NCBI RefSeq assembly: GCF_000219625.1
Contig: NC_018213.1
Coordinates: 1,482,055 to 1,546,054, forward strand
Direction: 5' to 3'
Length of the DNA stretch: 64,000 nucleotides
Source of the DNA: Zymoseptoria tritici IPO323
Lineage: Eukaryota > Ascomycota > Dothideomycetes > Mycosphaerellales > Mycosphaerellaceae
Shown here: positions 21,121-30,958 of the stretch, one piece after another
Layout: each line of letters opens with the position of its first letter
Position numbering within the stretch: position 1 is the stretch's first letter
Program-made: the position numbers and the translations under genes
Notes under the pieces: generated by a model
The model's input: only the letters and a program-made list of their open reading frames with translations
Database searches by the model: none
What the model was told of the DNA's origin: nothing

Positions 21121-21349
21121 GGTAAAGATCAATGCTTCAAATAATGTACAGTATCGTTGCTCATTTCTCGGAACAAGTGGCTCTCAATCGTACACTTTGG
21201 CAAGAAGTCGCGAGTCTGCCATGTGAAGAACGATCGCGCGGCGCATGGACCACCCTTATTAGCGGGCGATCATCTATGCGGGGGAGTGACAACCAAAAAA
21301 TGTTTGACATGAGCTGAGTGTCAAAACAACCGCTTCACTACTTCGCAAG
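21121..21349. promoter_or_regulatory. Shared divergent promoter, Spt3 and Dph5
   Basis: Only 229 bp separate the two start codons, so both genes must share this promoter. No TATA box was seen, as usual for housekeeping genes. Confidence 0.55.
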
Positions 21350-22275
21350 ATGTTGTACATCATCGGCCTGGGCCTTGCGGACGAGCGCGACATCTCCACC
21401 AAAGGACTGGAGATTGTCCGCAAAGCAGACAGGGTCTACCTCGAAGCCTACACGGCGGTCCTCTTGGTGGAGAAAGAGCAATTGGTACGCCTGGGAAAGT
21501 CTCTAAATCCAATATTGCATTTGACTAACGTCTCGCTCTGCAGTAGGAGTCTTACTATGGCCGATCGATTATCATCGCAGACCGTGAAATGGTCGAATCA
21601 TCTTCGGACGAGATCCTCGCCAACGCTGATGCGGTCGATGTCGCATTCCTAGTAGTAGGAGATCCGTTCTCCGCAACCACTCATACCGACTTTGTCCTTC
21701 GATGTCGACAACACGAGCCGCCGATTCCGACTCGCACACTACCCAATGCCTCGATTCTCACAGCTGTCGGCGCAACAGGATTGAGTCTGTACAACTTCGG
21801 CCAGACTGTCAGCATGGTGTTCTTCACGGACGATTGGAGGCCAGACAGCTTTTACAATCGCATTCGAGAGAATGCTGACTTGGGATTCCACACATTGGTA
21901 TTGTTGGATATCAAGGTCAAAGAGCCGGATTTGAAAGCAATGGCAAGAGGCAAGATCATATACGAGCCACCGAGGTTCATGACGGTCGCGCAATGCGCCA
22001 GTCAGATGATCGAAGTGGAGGAAGCACGGGCAGGGAACGTCTGCAATAAGGAGAAACTCGCGATCGGGGTGGCAAGGTTGGGCAGTGAAGGCGAGCAGAT
22101 TGTGGCCGGCACGCTCGAGGAGCTCACTCAAGCAGATTTGGGCAAGCCACTCCATAGCTTGGTGCTCTGTGGAAAGACAATGCACGAGATGGAGTGGGAG
22201 TTTGCGAGAGGCTACGCTGTGGACCAGGCGAAGTTTGACGAGATATGGAAGAGAGACTATGGTATCCAAAAATGA
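21350..22275 (+). CDS. DPH5: Diphthine methyl ester synthase
   Basis: Exons 21350-21484 and 21547-22275, with an intron of 62 nt, give 287 residues. The N-terminus [21 protein letters not shown] and the motifs [13 protein letters not shown] and [19 protein letters not shown] are characteristic of the tetrapyrrole-methylase fold in Dph5. The enzyme transfers methyl groups from S-adenosylmethionine to the diphthamide precursor on a histidine of translation elongation factor 2, in the cytosol. The length matches the eukaryotic family. The acceptor was placed at 21546 because [14 protein letters not shown] then follows directly. It shares a short divergent promoter with Spt3. Confidence 0.95.
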
Positions 22276-22687
22276 GCGAGGCATTCGTAGAGCACAATGG
22301 AATTTCCGTTTGATCTACCTTCTTGGCCCATCACGCGGAATCTGGCGATATCTTTACGCCTTCCTGGAGCAAAAGGCGCGTGCCTTGACCTTGCGAGGCT
22401 CTACCATGCAACAAATGGTATATTAGCGGTTTGCGCACGACGTGCTTCATTGATGCAGCTGTGAGTGCAACGAAAGAGGCACCGTCGTAGGAGTGTGAAA
22501 GTGAAAAGATGTGAACCTTCCGTTCAAGAGTTCAGGAGCGACTGGATTGACAGCCCAGCTCCACCAACTCGCTTAGTAAGCATCATCATGTCCGCTAGCG
22601 CGCGAGCTTGAAAGAACCCGAGCGAGCCATCATTATTGAGTGTCTGCCATCCACACACGGTCTCTCGATCAACGCAACCAGCTCACA
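22276..22687. other. Intergenic region, Dph5 to acyl carrier protein
   Basis: The 412 bp is the 3' flank of DPH5 and the promoter of the acyl carrier protein gene. No other element seen. Confidence 0.55.
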
Positions 22688-23377
22688 ATGTTCCGCAACG
22701 CCCTCCTCCGATCCGCTCGATGCGTCGCCCAACAGACTAGCGTGCGTGCCGCGCGCCCAGCTGTCCGCACCGCCTTGCGCAGCCCCTTCATCACATCCCG
22801 AGTGTCCGCGCCTGCGACTTCCATATCCGCAATCCGGTGCTACGCTTCATCGGCCGGTCTTGGGCAAGAGGAGGTCACTGGTCGCATTCTCGATCTGCTG
22901 AAGAACTTCGACAAGGTGCGTTTGAAGGAGCATTGGAGGCATTGAGATATTTTGCTAATATCCCATCAGGTCTCCGACGCCACGAAGGTACGGACGACAT
23001 AGCAGGAGGAAGATAATTCCCGGATGCTGACGAAGGCATAGCTTTCTGCCAACGCGCACTTTACCAACGACCTCGGGCTGGACAGCTTGGACACCGTGGA
23101 GGTCGTGATGGCGATAGAAGAGGTCCGTTGCGTCATACATGGAGAGTGAACAGGATGGGCGTTGACACAACTCTACAGGAGTTCAGCATCGAGATTCCAG
23201 ACAAGGAGGCAGACGCCATTCACAGCGGTGCGTGGAACCCCCTTGAGTCAAATGTGTGCCAATGCTGACGGATAACCACAGTGAACCAAGCTGTCGACTA
23301 CATCATGAAGCAGCCCGATGGTACGAGAGGACCCTTACACGGCCAATGACAAGTACTGACAAGAAACAGCTCACTAG
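22688..23377 (+). CDS. ACP1: Mitochondrial acyl carrier protein
   Basis: Six short exons: 22688-22915, 22970-22987 (18 nt), 23042-23122, 23179-23227, 23282-23320 and 23370-23377 (8 coding nt). They give 140 residues. The first 50 or so residues are basic and lack acids ([16 protein letters not shown]), a mitochondrial presequence. The carrier domain follows, with Ser97 in [15 protein letters not shown] as the 4'-phosphopantetheine site and [12 protein letters not shown] after it. The C-terminus is MKQPDAH. The protein carries acyl chains for mitochondrial fatty-acid synthesis (lipoic acid) and is an accessory subunit of complex I and of iron-sulfur cluster assembly. Five introns in 423 coding nt is unusually many for this window. 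All boundaries keep the frame. Confidence 0.95.
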
Positions 23378-23950
23378 ACGACGAAGGTGGAAGTAATGGT
23401 GTTGGCTTGGAGTCTGGCGAGCAGAAGCGAGAGTTAGATGTGCTGGAGTGTTGGCGCGACCTGGCGAGGCCTGCGACGCAGGAAATGCTATGTACATTGC
23501 GACTCTGCAGAGGGTCATACGACAGAGGTGTACTATCAACATCATCTTATGATCATTCACAGGCGATGTCTAAACGTGCCTGAAGTGCTATGCTGATGCT
23601 ATATGGCTGCCCCCAATTCGTGCGGTGGTCCGCGCTAGTCTTCCAAAAAGTGTGGGATGACCTCTCAATCCACCAACGTGCTCCACCTATCAACGCATAT
23701 TCACACTTCCTGCTCAGTGCCTTTCGCAATCATACGTACTCCACAAGCAGTCGCAGGTTCGCCAGCAGTCGATTTTTGACGGTGCAACCTCTGCTCGTGG
23801 ACACGACGTCGATTCACTCCTTGTTGAGCCTTGCGGCGCGCATTGGCACGTGTCGCAAAGTACAGCTTCGAACCCTCGAGCAACCACATTCTTTCTCCTC
23901 GACACCGCTTCCACATCGCCCGCCCTCTTATCCACCACTCCCACACGATC
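23378..23950. other. Intergenic region, acyl carrier protein to Vps74
   Basis: The 573 bp between two plus-strand genes. The part just before 23951 is pyrimidine-rich (CCACTCCCACACG). Nothing else seen. Confidence 0.55.
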
Positions 23951-25132
23951 ATGGCCTCGTCAGGCTCTGGACTGACCCGACGCCGGGGTGCAGGCGGCGG
24001 AGGAGGAGCTGGCGACAATATCGGTGACGACCCCAGCCGCGTGTCCTCGCCTGCACCGAAACCCAACAACAACAACAACCAGTCCGGGCCCGAGACATCA
24101 TACGAGTCCAGCGAAAACGGCCACAAAATCGCCTTCGACCCTCGCGACATCTCCGAGAATGAAGAGCGCTCCAAGCAGCCCAAACTCACGCTTATGGAGG
24201 AATGCTTGCTCATGGGTCTCAAGGACAAGCAGGGTTACTTGAGCTTCTGGAACGACAACATCAGCTATGCGCTGCGTGGGTGCATTGTTATTGAGTTGGC
24301 GTTTCGAGGGAGGATCAGCATGCAGAAAGACGCGAGTAGGCGGCGATTCCCCCTGGCGGACAGGCTGATTGAGGTGATTGACGACACATTGACGGGAGAA
24401 GTGCTACTGGACGAAGCGTTGAAGATGATGAAGAGCTCGGAGAAAATGAGTGTCAGTTCGTGGATTGATCTCATGAGCGGTGAGTGCATTTGCTGTGCGA
24501 GAGGTGCGGCACCGTGCTAATGGACGATACAGGCGAGACGTGGAATCTCATGAAGATCGGATACCAACTGAAGCAAGTACGCGAGCGATTGGCCAAGGGA
24601 CTGGTCGACAAGGGAATTCTGCGAACAGAAAAGCGCAACTTCTTGCTTTTTGACATGGCTACACACCCAGTCGCGGATGGCGGTGCGAAAGACGAGATCA
24701 AAAGACGAGTGCGAGCTGTCCTGACAAACAGGACCGTTGTTCTGCCGGCCTCTCCTTTCCTGCCCGAAGGCATGGAGTTCCGGTATCTCAGGACAATCGC
24801 AATGCTCTGCGCTGCGTATGCCGCGAATGTGCTCGAGAACGCTCTGGTGACGCTCGATCATGAAGCACGTGAGCGGGCTTTCGCGCAAGTGGACGAACTG
24901 CTGGCTGAGTACTCGCAATGGCCATTTGGTCGACGAACAGGAGGAGCGGGCGCGGTCGGTGCGAACTTGGATCAGGTCATCAGAGATGAAGTCAACGGCG
25001 CTAAGGACAAGGAGCTCCAGATTGAGGTGCGTTTCGGAACCTTTCCCTCTTGGTGAATTTGGCTAACAATTTCTTCTCTAGGTCGTTGCGGCTTGCTTGA
25101 GCGTCTTCACTCGCCTAGACTCCCTGCTCTAG
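23951..25132 (+). CDS. VPS74: Golgi PI4P-binding protein Vps74 (GPP34/GOLPH3)
   Basis: Exons 23951-24479, 24533-25026 and 25082-25132 give 357 residues. After a disordered N-terminus rich in G, N and S (about 70 residues) the GPP34 domain begins: [44 protein letters not shown]. It continues through [23 protein letters not shown] and the second-exon [27 protein letters not shown]. The protein binds PI4P on Golgi membranes and retains glycosyltransferases by recruiting COPI. The last exon is only 51 nt and encodes a conserved hydrophobic C-terminus ([16 protein letters not shown]). The length matches fungal Vps74. Confidence 0.95.
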
Positions 25133-25722
25133 ATCGAAGTCTGATTTAAGTTCGTTGCGGAGTACAGAGCCACTTCACATCTAATGGCCAGCAATGCAAC
25201 GATATCTCGGGCCCAATGGGCTGAGGGATCACCTACCGAAAAAGCGGGCCCTTTCGTAAAGGATCGCTTGCACGCTCTCATCAGTGCCACGAGCAGTGAA
25301 CGCTCGACAGCCAAGGACGGTAATCCTGAAATGACAGCAGCCAGTTCGTCACGGCCGAGTCACAGTGGTAGCCAGCAGGGACATGTGCTGCCATCGGGCT
25401 CATATGCGCGGCTTTTGCAAGGCGTTCTCATTGACGGCGGTGGCTGATCAATTTCTTCTGTTTCTGCTATTCGCAACTAGCGTTTTTTGTCCTCAGATAT
25501 AGCGAAATCTGAAGACGACATTTGCGACACTGTATACGACTCTGTGCAGAGTGCGTGACTGTTGGTCGCCAGCTCGTGGGACATTGTGAAGGCCCGCAAG
25601 GATCGTGGAAATGAGATAAAGCTGTCGTCAAGTGCTTCTCGTCGATACTATCATACATCTACTAATACAACACGCTGGTAGGAAGACCTCTCAGGTGCAA
25701 ACCACACATATTGACGACCTCT
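25133..25722. other. Intergenic region between convergent genes
   Basis: Convergent 3' flanks of VPS74 and the kinase gene. An open frame at 25184-25447 (87 codons, starts ATG, rich in S and G) is present on the plus strand, with no signal or domain. It probably lies within the 3' UTR. Confidence 0.5.
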
Positions 25723-27214
25723 CTATCGATAACTCAGGTACGTTCCTCCCGCCGCCGCCTGCTGTCCTAGGTTCTGCGGGCGTAGAGGAGCAAGGTCCGC
25801 ATCGTCTGCCTCCACCTGCACTGGTGCCGGTGGCATCTCCTGTGCCACATTCTCGATGTCTTGTTGCCGCATGAATTTGATCGCCGCCTTGACACCCGGT
25901 GAGAGCAGAGCCGGCTCTATTTGCTCATTCGGATGCATTGGCTTCATCGCAGTAGGCGCGATCGACTTCTTTGATCGGGTCCTCTTCACCGGCGTTTCCC
26001 TGGGCGGCGTATCGCTTAATCGATGTGTCTGACCTGCTCCCATTGGCGGCTTCACGGCGAGGTCTTCCGACGCTCCATCGAAACGGTTCGACACCCTCGA
26101 GGACAGCGACAGACGATCTGTAGCGCCGTCGACTTGCTCGATCTCGTCCATCTTCTCTCTCAGCCCGCCGCCCTTGAACCAATATGATGCTAGAATCGCC
26201 TTCGCGCTTGGTCGCTCCTTCGGATTGGCAATCATCACCCGCTTGAGGAAGTCCACATCTCTTTCCTGCAGACCTCGCTCGCGCATCAGCGACCAATGAT
26301 TCCCCTTCTCATGGCCCAGATCCCTCTCCGGTAGCCAACAATGCTTGTAATAGCTGTTATTTTGCAAGTCGTAGTCCTGCGAGATCTCGTTCCGCACCGC
26401 ACTCACGCGCTCGTCCATTCTGCTGGAGTTGGTCGTGAGGTTATCGTACAATCCAGCTTTGGAGAAGTTCTCTTGCGCTTCGAGGAGGTGTGAGTAGACG
26501 AGTCCGACGGCCCAGATATCGGCTGCGGGAGTGATTTCCTCGTGGAAGTAGACTTCTGGAGCGCGATAGGCGATGGGTTGCATGGTTCCATTGGCGGGTG
26601 ACATGACTGTGCCGAGATCGCCAAGTTTGACGGTGAGGTTGCTGCCGTCGCCGGCGTGTTGAGAATTGAAGCCGCTCAGCATGACATTCTCCATCTTGAG
26701 GTCTCCATAGACTAGACCGTGTTCGTGGACTTCTTGCAGACTAAGTAAGATTCCTTTCATGGTAGCGACGATCTCGCCCCGAGAAAAGGGACGTTTCGTT
26801 CTTGCGCCCCAGAGTGTTGTTTCAGTGATTTCTAGGACGAGGATGGGAGGCGAGCCCTCTGGAGTCGGTGGAATGCGATCAACCTGGCGGCGGATGTTCT
26901 TGCTGTTCTTGAATAGTTCGTGCATGATCATTTCGTGTTGGAATCGAGGCCATTGTCCGGGTATGTCGTTGTCTGAAGGTGCCTTCAAGACGACAATGTT
27001 GGACATGTCATCTTTCTCGACCGCGGTCCAGACGTTGGACTGTCCGAGCGAGCTGACCGCGAGATATGTCTTACCAGCTTCGGAGATGAACTCGGCACCT
27101 TCGGATAGGCAAGACATGATGGAGGAGTTCAATAGGTTGTCGATGATGGGTCCAAGAATGAGCGAGACGACTCCAAGATCAATGAAAGATTGAAACAATG
27201 ACCATGTGGCTCGG
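25723..27214 (-). CDS. Atypical protein-kinase-like protein, 5' end unresolved
   Basis: The main exon runs from an acceptor (CTTGCAG) at 27215-27220 down to the stop at 25723. The first in-exon ATG is at 27117 (464 residues from there), but ATWSLFQSFIDLGVVS upstream is in frame and protein-like, so a small 5' exon is likely missing. Kinase features: beta-3 Lys in VVLKAPS, catalytic loop VYGDLKMENVML (YGD replaces HRD), DLG replacing DFG (KLGDLGTVM), and YRAPEVYF for the APE motif. No glycine-rich loop is evident. The C-terminal 130 residues are polar and disordered. It resembles a kinase-like family I recall as expanded in Mycosphaerellaceae with no known substrate. It may be a weak kinase or pseudokinase. 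Confidence 0.8.
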
Positions 27215-28424
27215 CTGCAAGTGAGTTGTGTCAGATCTGATCAAACGTGAAGTGGTCGTGGTGTTTCTATGTACAAGTAGTAGTTGCACCTGCATGTGTG
27301 GCAGCCCCTGTGCCTATCAGACGAGATGGAACATAGCCTCGTGGAGAAAGCGCGTCATATGGCGTGGACCGTGAACCAGCGACTGGTCCCTGAGAAGATG
27401 CCCTGACAAAGGAACACATCTTTCGGATGCGCTTTGGACGTGTCGCTTCTTGACTCAAGGCGAAGCGTATCCATACTGTGATAGCTCTGATCTGCAGTTC
27501 CTGAATTGGTTTGAAGTTTGCAGCCCTGCTTCTCAAACGTTGGACAGTTGTATCAACCAAAAGACGGGACGGTTCTATTTTGGTCAGTTGAAGCTGACGA
27601 AGATCATCCACTTCGCTACCAAACGGGACTTCCATGGACCAAGAAACAACTTGCCACGCAACGGACATACGGTAGCATTCCTTGCAATACCATCGTGTGG
27701 TCGAAGCCTGAGGTCACAGTTCGGCGGCTGAAATATGCTTCTGACCATGAATCGCTGATGGTTCCGCGACTCGCCGCCTTTACCTCACCCAACGTCGTCA
27801 TCTGCCTGAGTGCTTCGTGGCTGCACATGAGCGAAATGCTGTTCACGATAGGTTCGCGCAGGATCTCGAGGTTCGTCGCTTGATCACAGGCTGGGTTTGG
27901 TGCGGCCTCGCATGTTCGCCGTCAGCGCAGGATCATATGCGCCAAATAAGTCTTGTACCTCAAGCAGAAGATCAGCGTCCGCAGTGCAACAGCGCAGATA
28001 CTCAGTCGTCTCGATCGTGCCAAAGGTTTCGGATCCTGGCTCCTGTGGTATGCGCCCTGATTGTGCAGCAAGATGTTTTGCGGCGCGATGGAAAATTGTC
28101 CCACCAAACGCCAAGACTCGGAACTACATGCCACGCCCCGGGAAAAGCTCTTTTCGCGGTACCTCCAACCGTTCGACCGAATCCTTTCCAGCGCCCCGCC
28201 TGGATGACCAGGACGGCAATAGGGCGCATTACGGCAATGTCAAGCTGTCTCCTCAACTTCGTGCGGGGGCTTGGAGCCTGAAGTGGGGATCATCAATATA
28301 CATACAGCTGCATTGCCCTATAGCCGCAGTACCGAGACTGGTATAAGATGCATCGATGTACCTTTGTTCATCAAGGTCCTTTGACATTCTACTAGTATTT
28401 CAACGGGTAAAGCCACCAGCCATC
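27215..28424. other. Intergenic region, kinase to MBL-fold hydrolase
   Basis: The 1.2 kb between divergent genes. It probably includes the missing first exon of the kinase gene (donor-like GTGCAAC at about 27290 on the minus strand) and the hydrolase promoter with TATAAG at 28342-28347. Overlapping open frames at 27817-28346 look random. Confidence 0.5.
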
Positions 28425-29703
28425 ATGTCGATACAAGCCAAGTCCGCCCCAAACCTGAACCTTCCCAAGGGATCCAGGACATGTGAGATCTCGATCATCA
28501 ACACAACATGCGACTTGGTCGTTCCTCCAGGCACGCTTGTCGAGCCGAAGATTCCAGGACATGAATACCTCAACTTGCCAACTGTTGCATTTTATATCAA
28601 ACATTCAAGCGGCGCTGAGGTCCTTTTCGACATGGGCTGCAGGTCCGATTGGGACAATTTGGTGCCACATGTTGCAGAAGTCGTCAGCGAACGAGTACCG
28701 GGACTCCGTGTGACCAAGGACGTTCCAGTCACCCTGAAAGACGGCGGTGTTGACCCATCGAACCTCAAAGCCTTGATTTTGAGTCACTGGTAAGGTAGAG
28801 AGGCGAGGACAATCTCCACAACTCATTGCTAATTTTCATGTTAACAGGCATTTCGATCACTGCGGTGACATTTCTACCCTAAACCCGAAGACTGATCTCG
28901 TGGTTGGTCCTGGTTTCAAGGAGCGATTCCTTCCTGGGTACCCGGCCAAGGAAGACTCCGGGATGCACGAGGCGGACTTCAAGGACCGCAACGTGGTCGA
29001 AATCGCCTTCAGTGACAGCCTCAAGATTGGGGGCTACCAAGCCCACGACTATTTCGACGATGGTAGTTTGTACATTCTGAACGTACCAGGCCACACGACG
29101 GGTCACATATCGGCACTTGTAAGGACGACGCCAGACACATTCGCGTTCCTCGGTGGAGATGTATGCCACTTCGTGGGCGTGATCCGACCATCGAGCTGGA
29201 TCCCCCTGCCTGAAACGATACCAGCTATCACGGAGCTTAACAAGAGGATCCCACAGCCTGCACCGTGCTCGGCATTCACCGAGTGCCACCCAGATCAGGA
29301 CAATCCTCGAACGGTATGAAAGACCTTCGTTTGCGAAGACGACAATAGCTCCTAGCTGACATCCACCTAGACCGCATTCTATCAGTGCTCGGCAGATAAG
29401 AACCAGTCGTGGTACGACGATCCGGCAACTGCGATGCAGTCCATCAGATGGTTGTTCGACTTTGATGCCCAGCCAAACGTGCTTGTCATCATCGCTCACG
29501 ACACTGCACCCCTGGCAACGATGAACTTCTTCCCAAACGGTACTATCAACAACTGGCAAAGCAAGGGCTGGAAGGAGAAGATGCATTGGTACTTCTTGAA
29601 TGAACTTCCGGTAAATGATGGGAAGACGGTCGGAGAGTTGCTCGTCGACGGGCTTTACAAAGACGGCAAGAAGATCAAGAACCTGGACAAGTCTCCGGCG
29701 TGA
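28425..29703 (+). CDS. Metallo-beta-lactamase-fold hydrolase, lactonase-like
   Basis: Exons 28425-28789, 28848-29313 and 29371-29703, with introns of 58 and 57 nt, give 387 residues. The first junction falls inside the metal-binding motif and rebuilds SHWHFDHCGD (His121, His123, Asp125, His126). His204 (NVPGHTTGH), Asp226 (FLGGDVCHF) and His320 (IIAHDTAP) complete a two-metal site of the MBL superfamily. The architecture, with the long insert after GGD and no signal peptide, resembles fungal members related to N-acyl-homoserine lactonases. The substrate could equally be another lactone or ester. The ATG at 28425 was preferred over the in-frame one at 28356 since it lies after the putative TATA box and leader. 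The neighbouring kinase gene is divergent. Confidence 0.88.
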
Positions 29704-30451
29704 GGAAAGCTCACTTTTTGTAAGCAGTTTCTATCGGCCAACGACAACGCTATGCCGTTGCATGCGCTTGCCGGTCACCAGAGTCACTCGTGCGTCTGAA
29801 AGAGATCCAAGAATGGCGTTGCAACGTCATCCGGAGCCTCGGAAGAGACTCGTGTTGCAACAAGGATATACCCCAGCCCGCGGCAGTTGCCTTGCTCATC
29901 GTCATTTCATTTTGCTCTTGCTGACGGCGGTGTACCCTGGCCGCGGTGCCACATGTCTGCAGACTGCAAGCAAGACGCCTGTTACAAGCCGTCTACCAGA
30001 GGTTGATCGATCGGAGGCCGCATCGCGGTGCTCCACGTTGCAGATATTTGCTCGCGTCTCAACTCTCAAGCATTCCATCGAGCGTCTCAAAATATGAAAG
30101 CTCGGACCACTCCCGATCGAGGCAGGTTTGAGGTGGCCCGTCCTCGTGCCAGCGCGTGGCATTCCCCATGTTCAACCCTGGTCTTTTCACACACCAAACA
30201 AGCTTCATTCGTTCAACACACAGAACCCCAGTCCAGACACCTCCAGCTCTGGCCAACACAAGATCAAGCTGGGCGCCCGTCATTTTTCCGCTCCAAACAT
30301 TGAAGTCATCTCTTTCCCTCACGCCTTCCACGCGGAACAACTCAGTCTTCAAGAATCGCAACGACATACTGTGAAAGACCATCGAGTCCATCATCCAGAA
30401 CGGGGCCTCTCACGACGCACACAACCTCGATCGTCGTCCACCGTCACAACG
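29704..30451. other. Intergenic region upstream of secreted protein
   Basis: The 748 bp. An open frame from 30128 runs into the secreted-protein exon in the same frame, but its N-terminal 108 codons (proline/histidine/serine rich, no signal) are best read as leader. No TATA box was recognised. Confidence 0.5.
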
Positions 30452-30759
30452 ATGCAGTTCTTCTCTGCTGCCACCGTGCTCGCGAGTCTCGTTTCCCTCG
30501 GCTTCGTTCAAGCCGGCTTACTTCATCGCAAATCACAGATCGGCACCGTAAGTCATTCACACACCACACCATTCATGTTATCGAATCACGTGCTGAGACA
30601 AATCTACAGTATTTCGACGCACAATTCAACTGCTACGACATCGCTTGCAATGTGAACTACAACGGGAACGAGGACTGCAAGAACCATGGTTGCGCGAAGG
30701 GTTGCAACCAGGAAAGTTACAAGTGTCACTGGGAGGGCGAGGCGGGTGGCGGCAGTTGA
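30452..30759 (+). CDS. Small secreted cysteine-rich protein (effector-like)
   Basis: Two exons, 30452-30547 and 30610-30759, with a 62-nt intron (GTAAGT donor, CTACAG acceptor), give 81 residues. A clear signal peptide occupies about residues 1-21 (MQFFSAATVLASLVSLGFVQA). The mature peptide of about 60 residues has six cysteines (NCYDIACN, EDCKNHGCAKGCN, YKCHW), enough for three disulfides. It ends in a glycine-rich tail. No known domain recognised. Size, secretion signal and cysteine content are those of fungal apoplastic effectors or antimicrobial peptides, but function is not shown. It is easy to miss because neither exon forms a long open frame. It is convergent with the helicase gene, with 199 bp between stop codons. 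Confidence 0.82.
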
Positions 30760-30958
30760 CGGGACCATTGTGCGAGGAATCTGACACCTGGGGGGGTTTT
30801 GGTCGAGGAAGCGGATAAATTTTGGATTGTTGTGCATTTTCGAGCGTGCGCGAAAGTCGAGCGTGGCGTATTGGACCGGTCTCATGGCCCATGTATTGAC
30901 GGAACATCTAGCTCATTTATGTTCGTATCTCTACAGCTTTGCGAGGTCTGGTGTCAGC

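Noticed and set aside
25184..25447. 87-codon plus-strand frame after VPS74
   Set aside because: Ser/Gly-rich without signal or domain and only 51 bases after the VPS74 stop. More likely 3' UTR than a gene.
27817..28346. Three overlapping plus-strand frames of about 150 codons upstream of the MBL-fold gene
   Set aside because: Mutually overlapping in different frames, none with a domain. They sit in a promoter region.
30128..30451. Long N-terminal extension in frame with the small secreted protein
   Set aside because: It would bury the signal peptide after 108 proline/histidine/serine-rich residues. The internal ATG at 30452 starts a textbook signal peptide.
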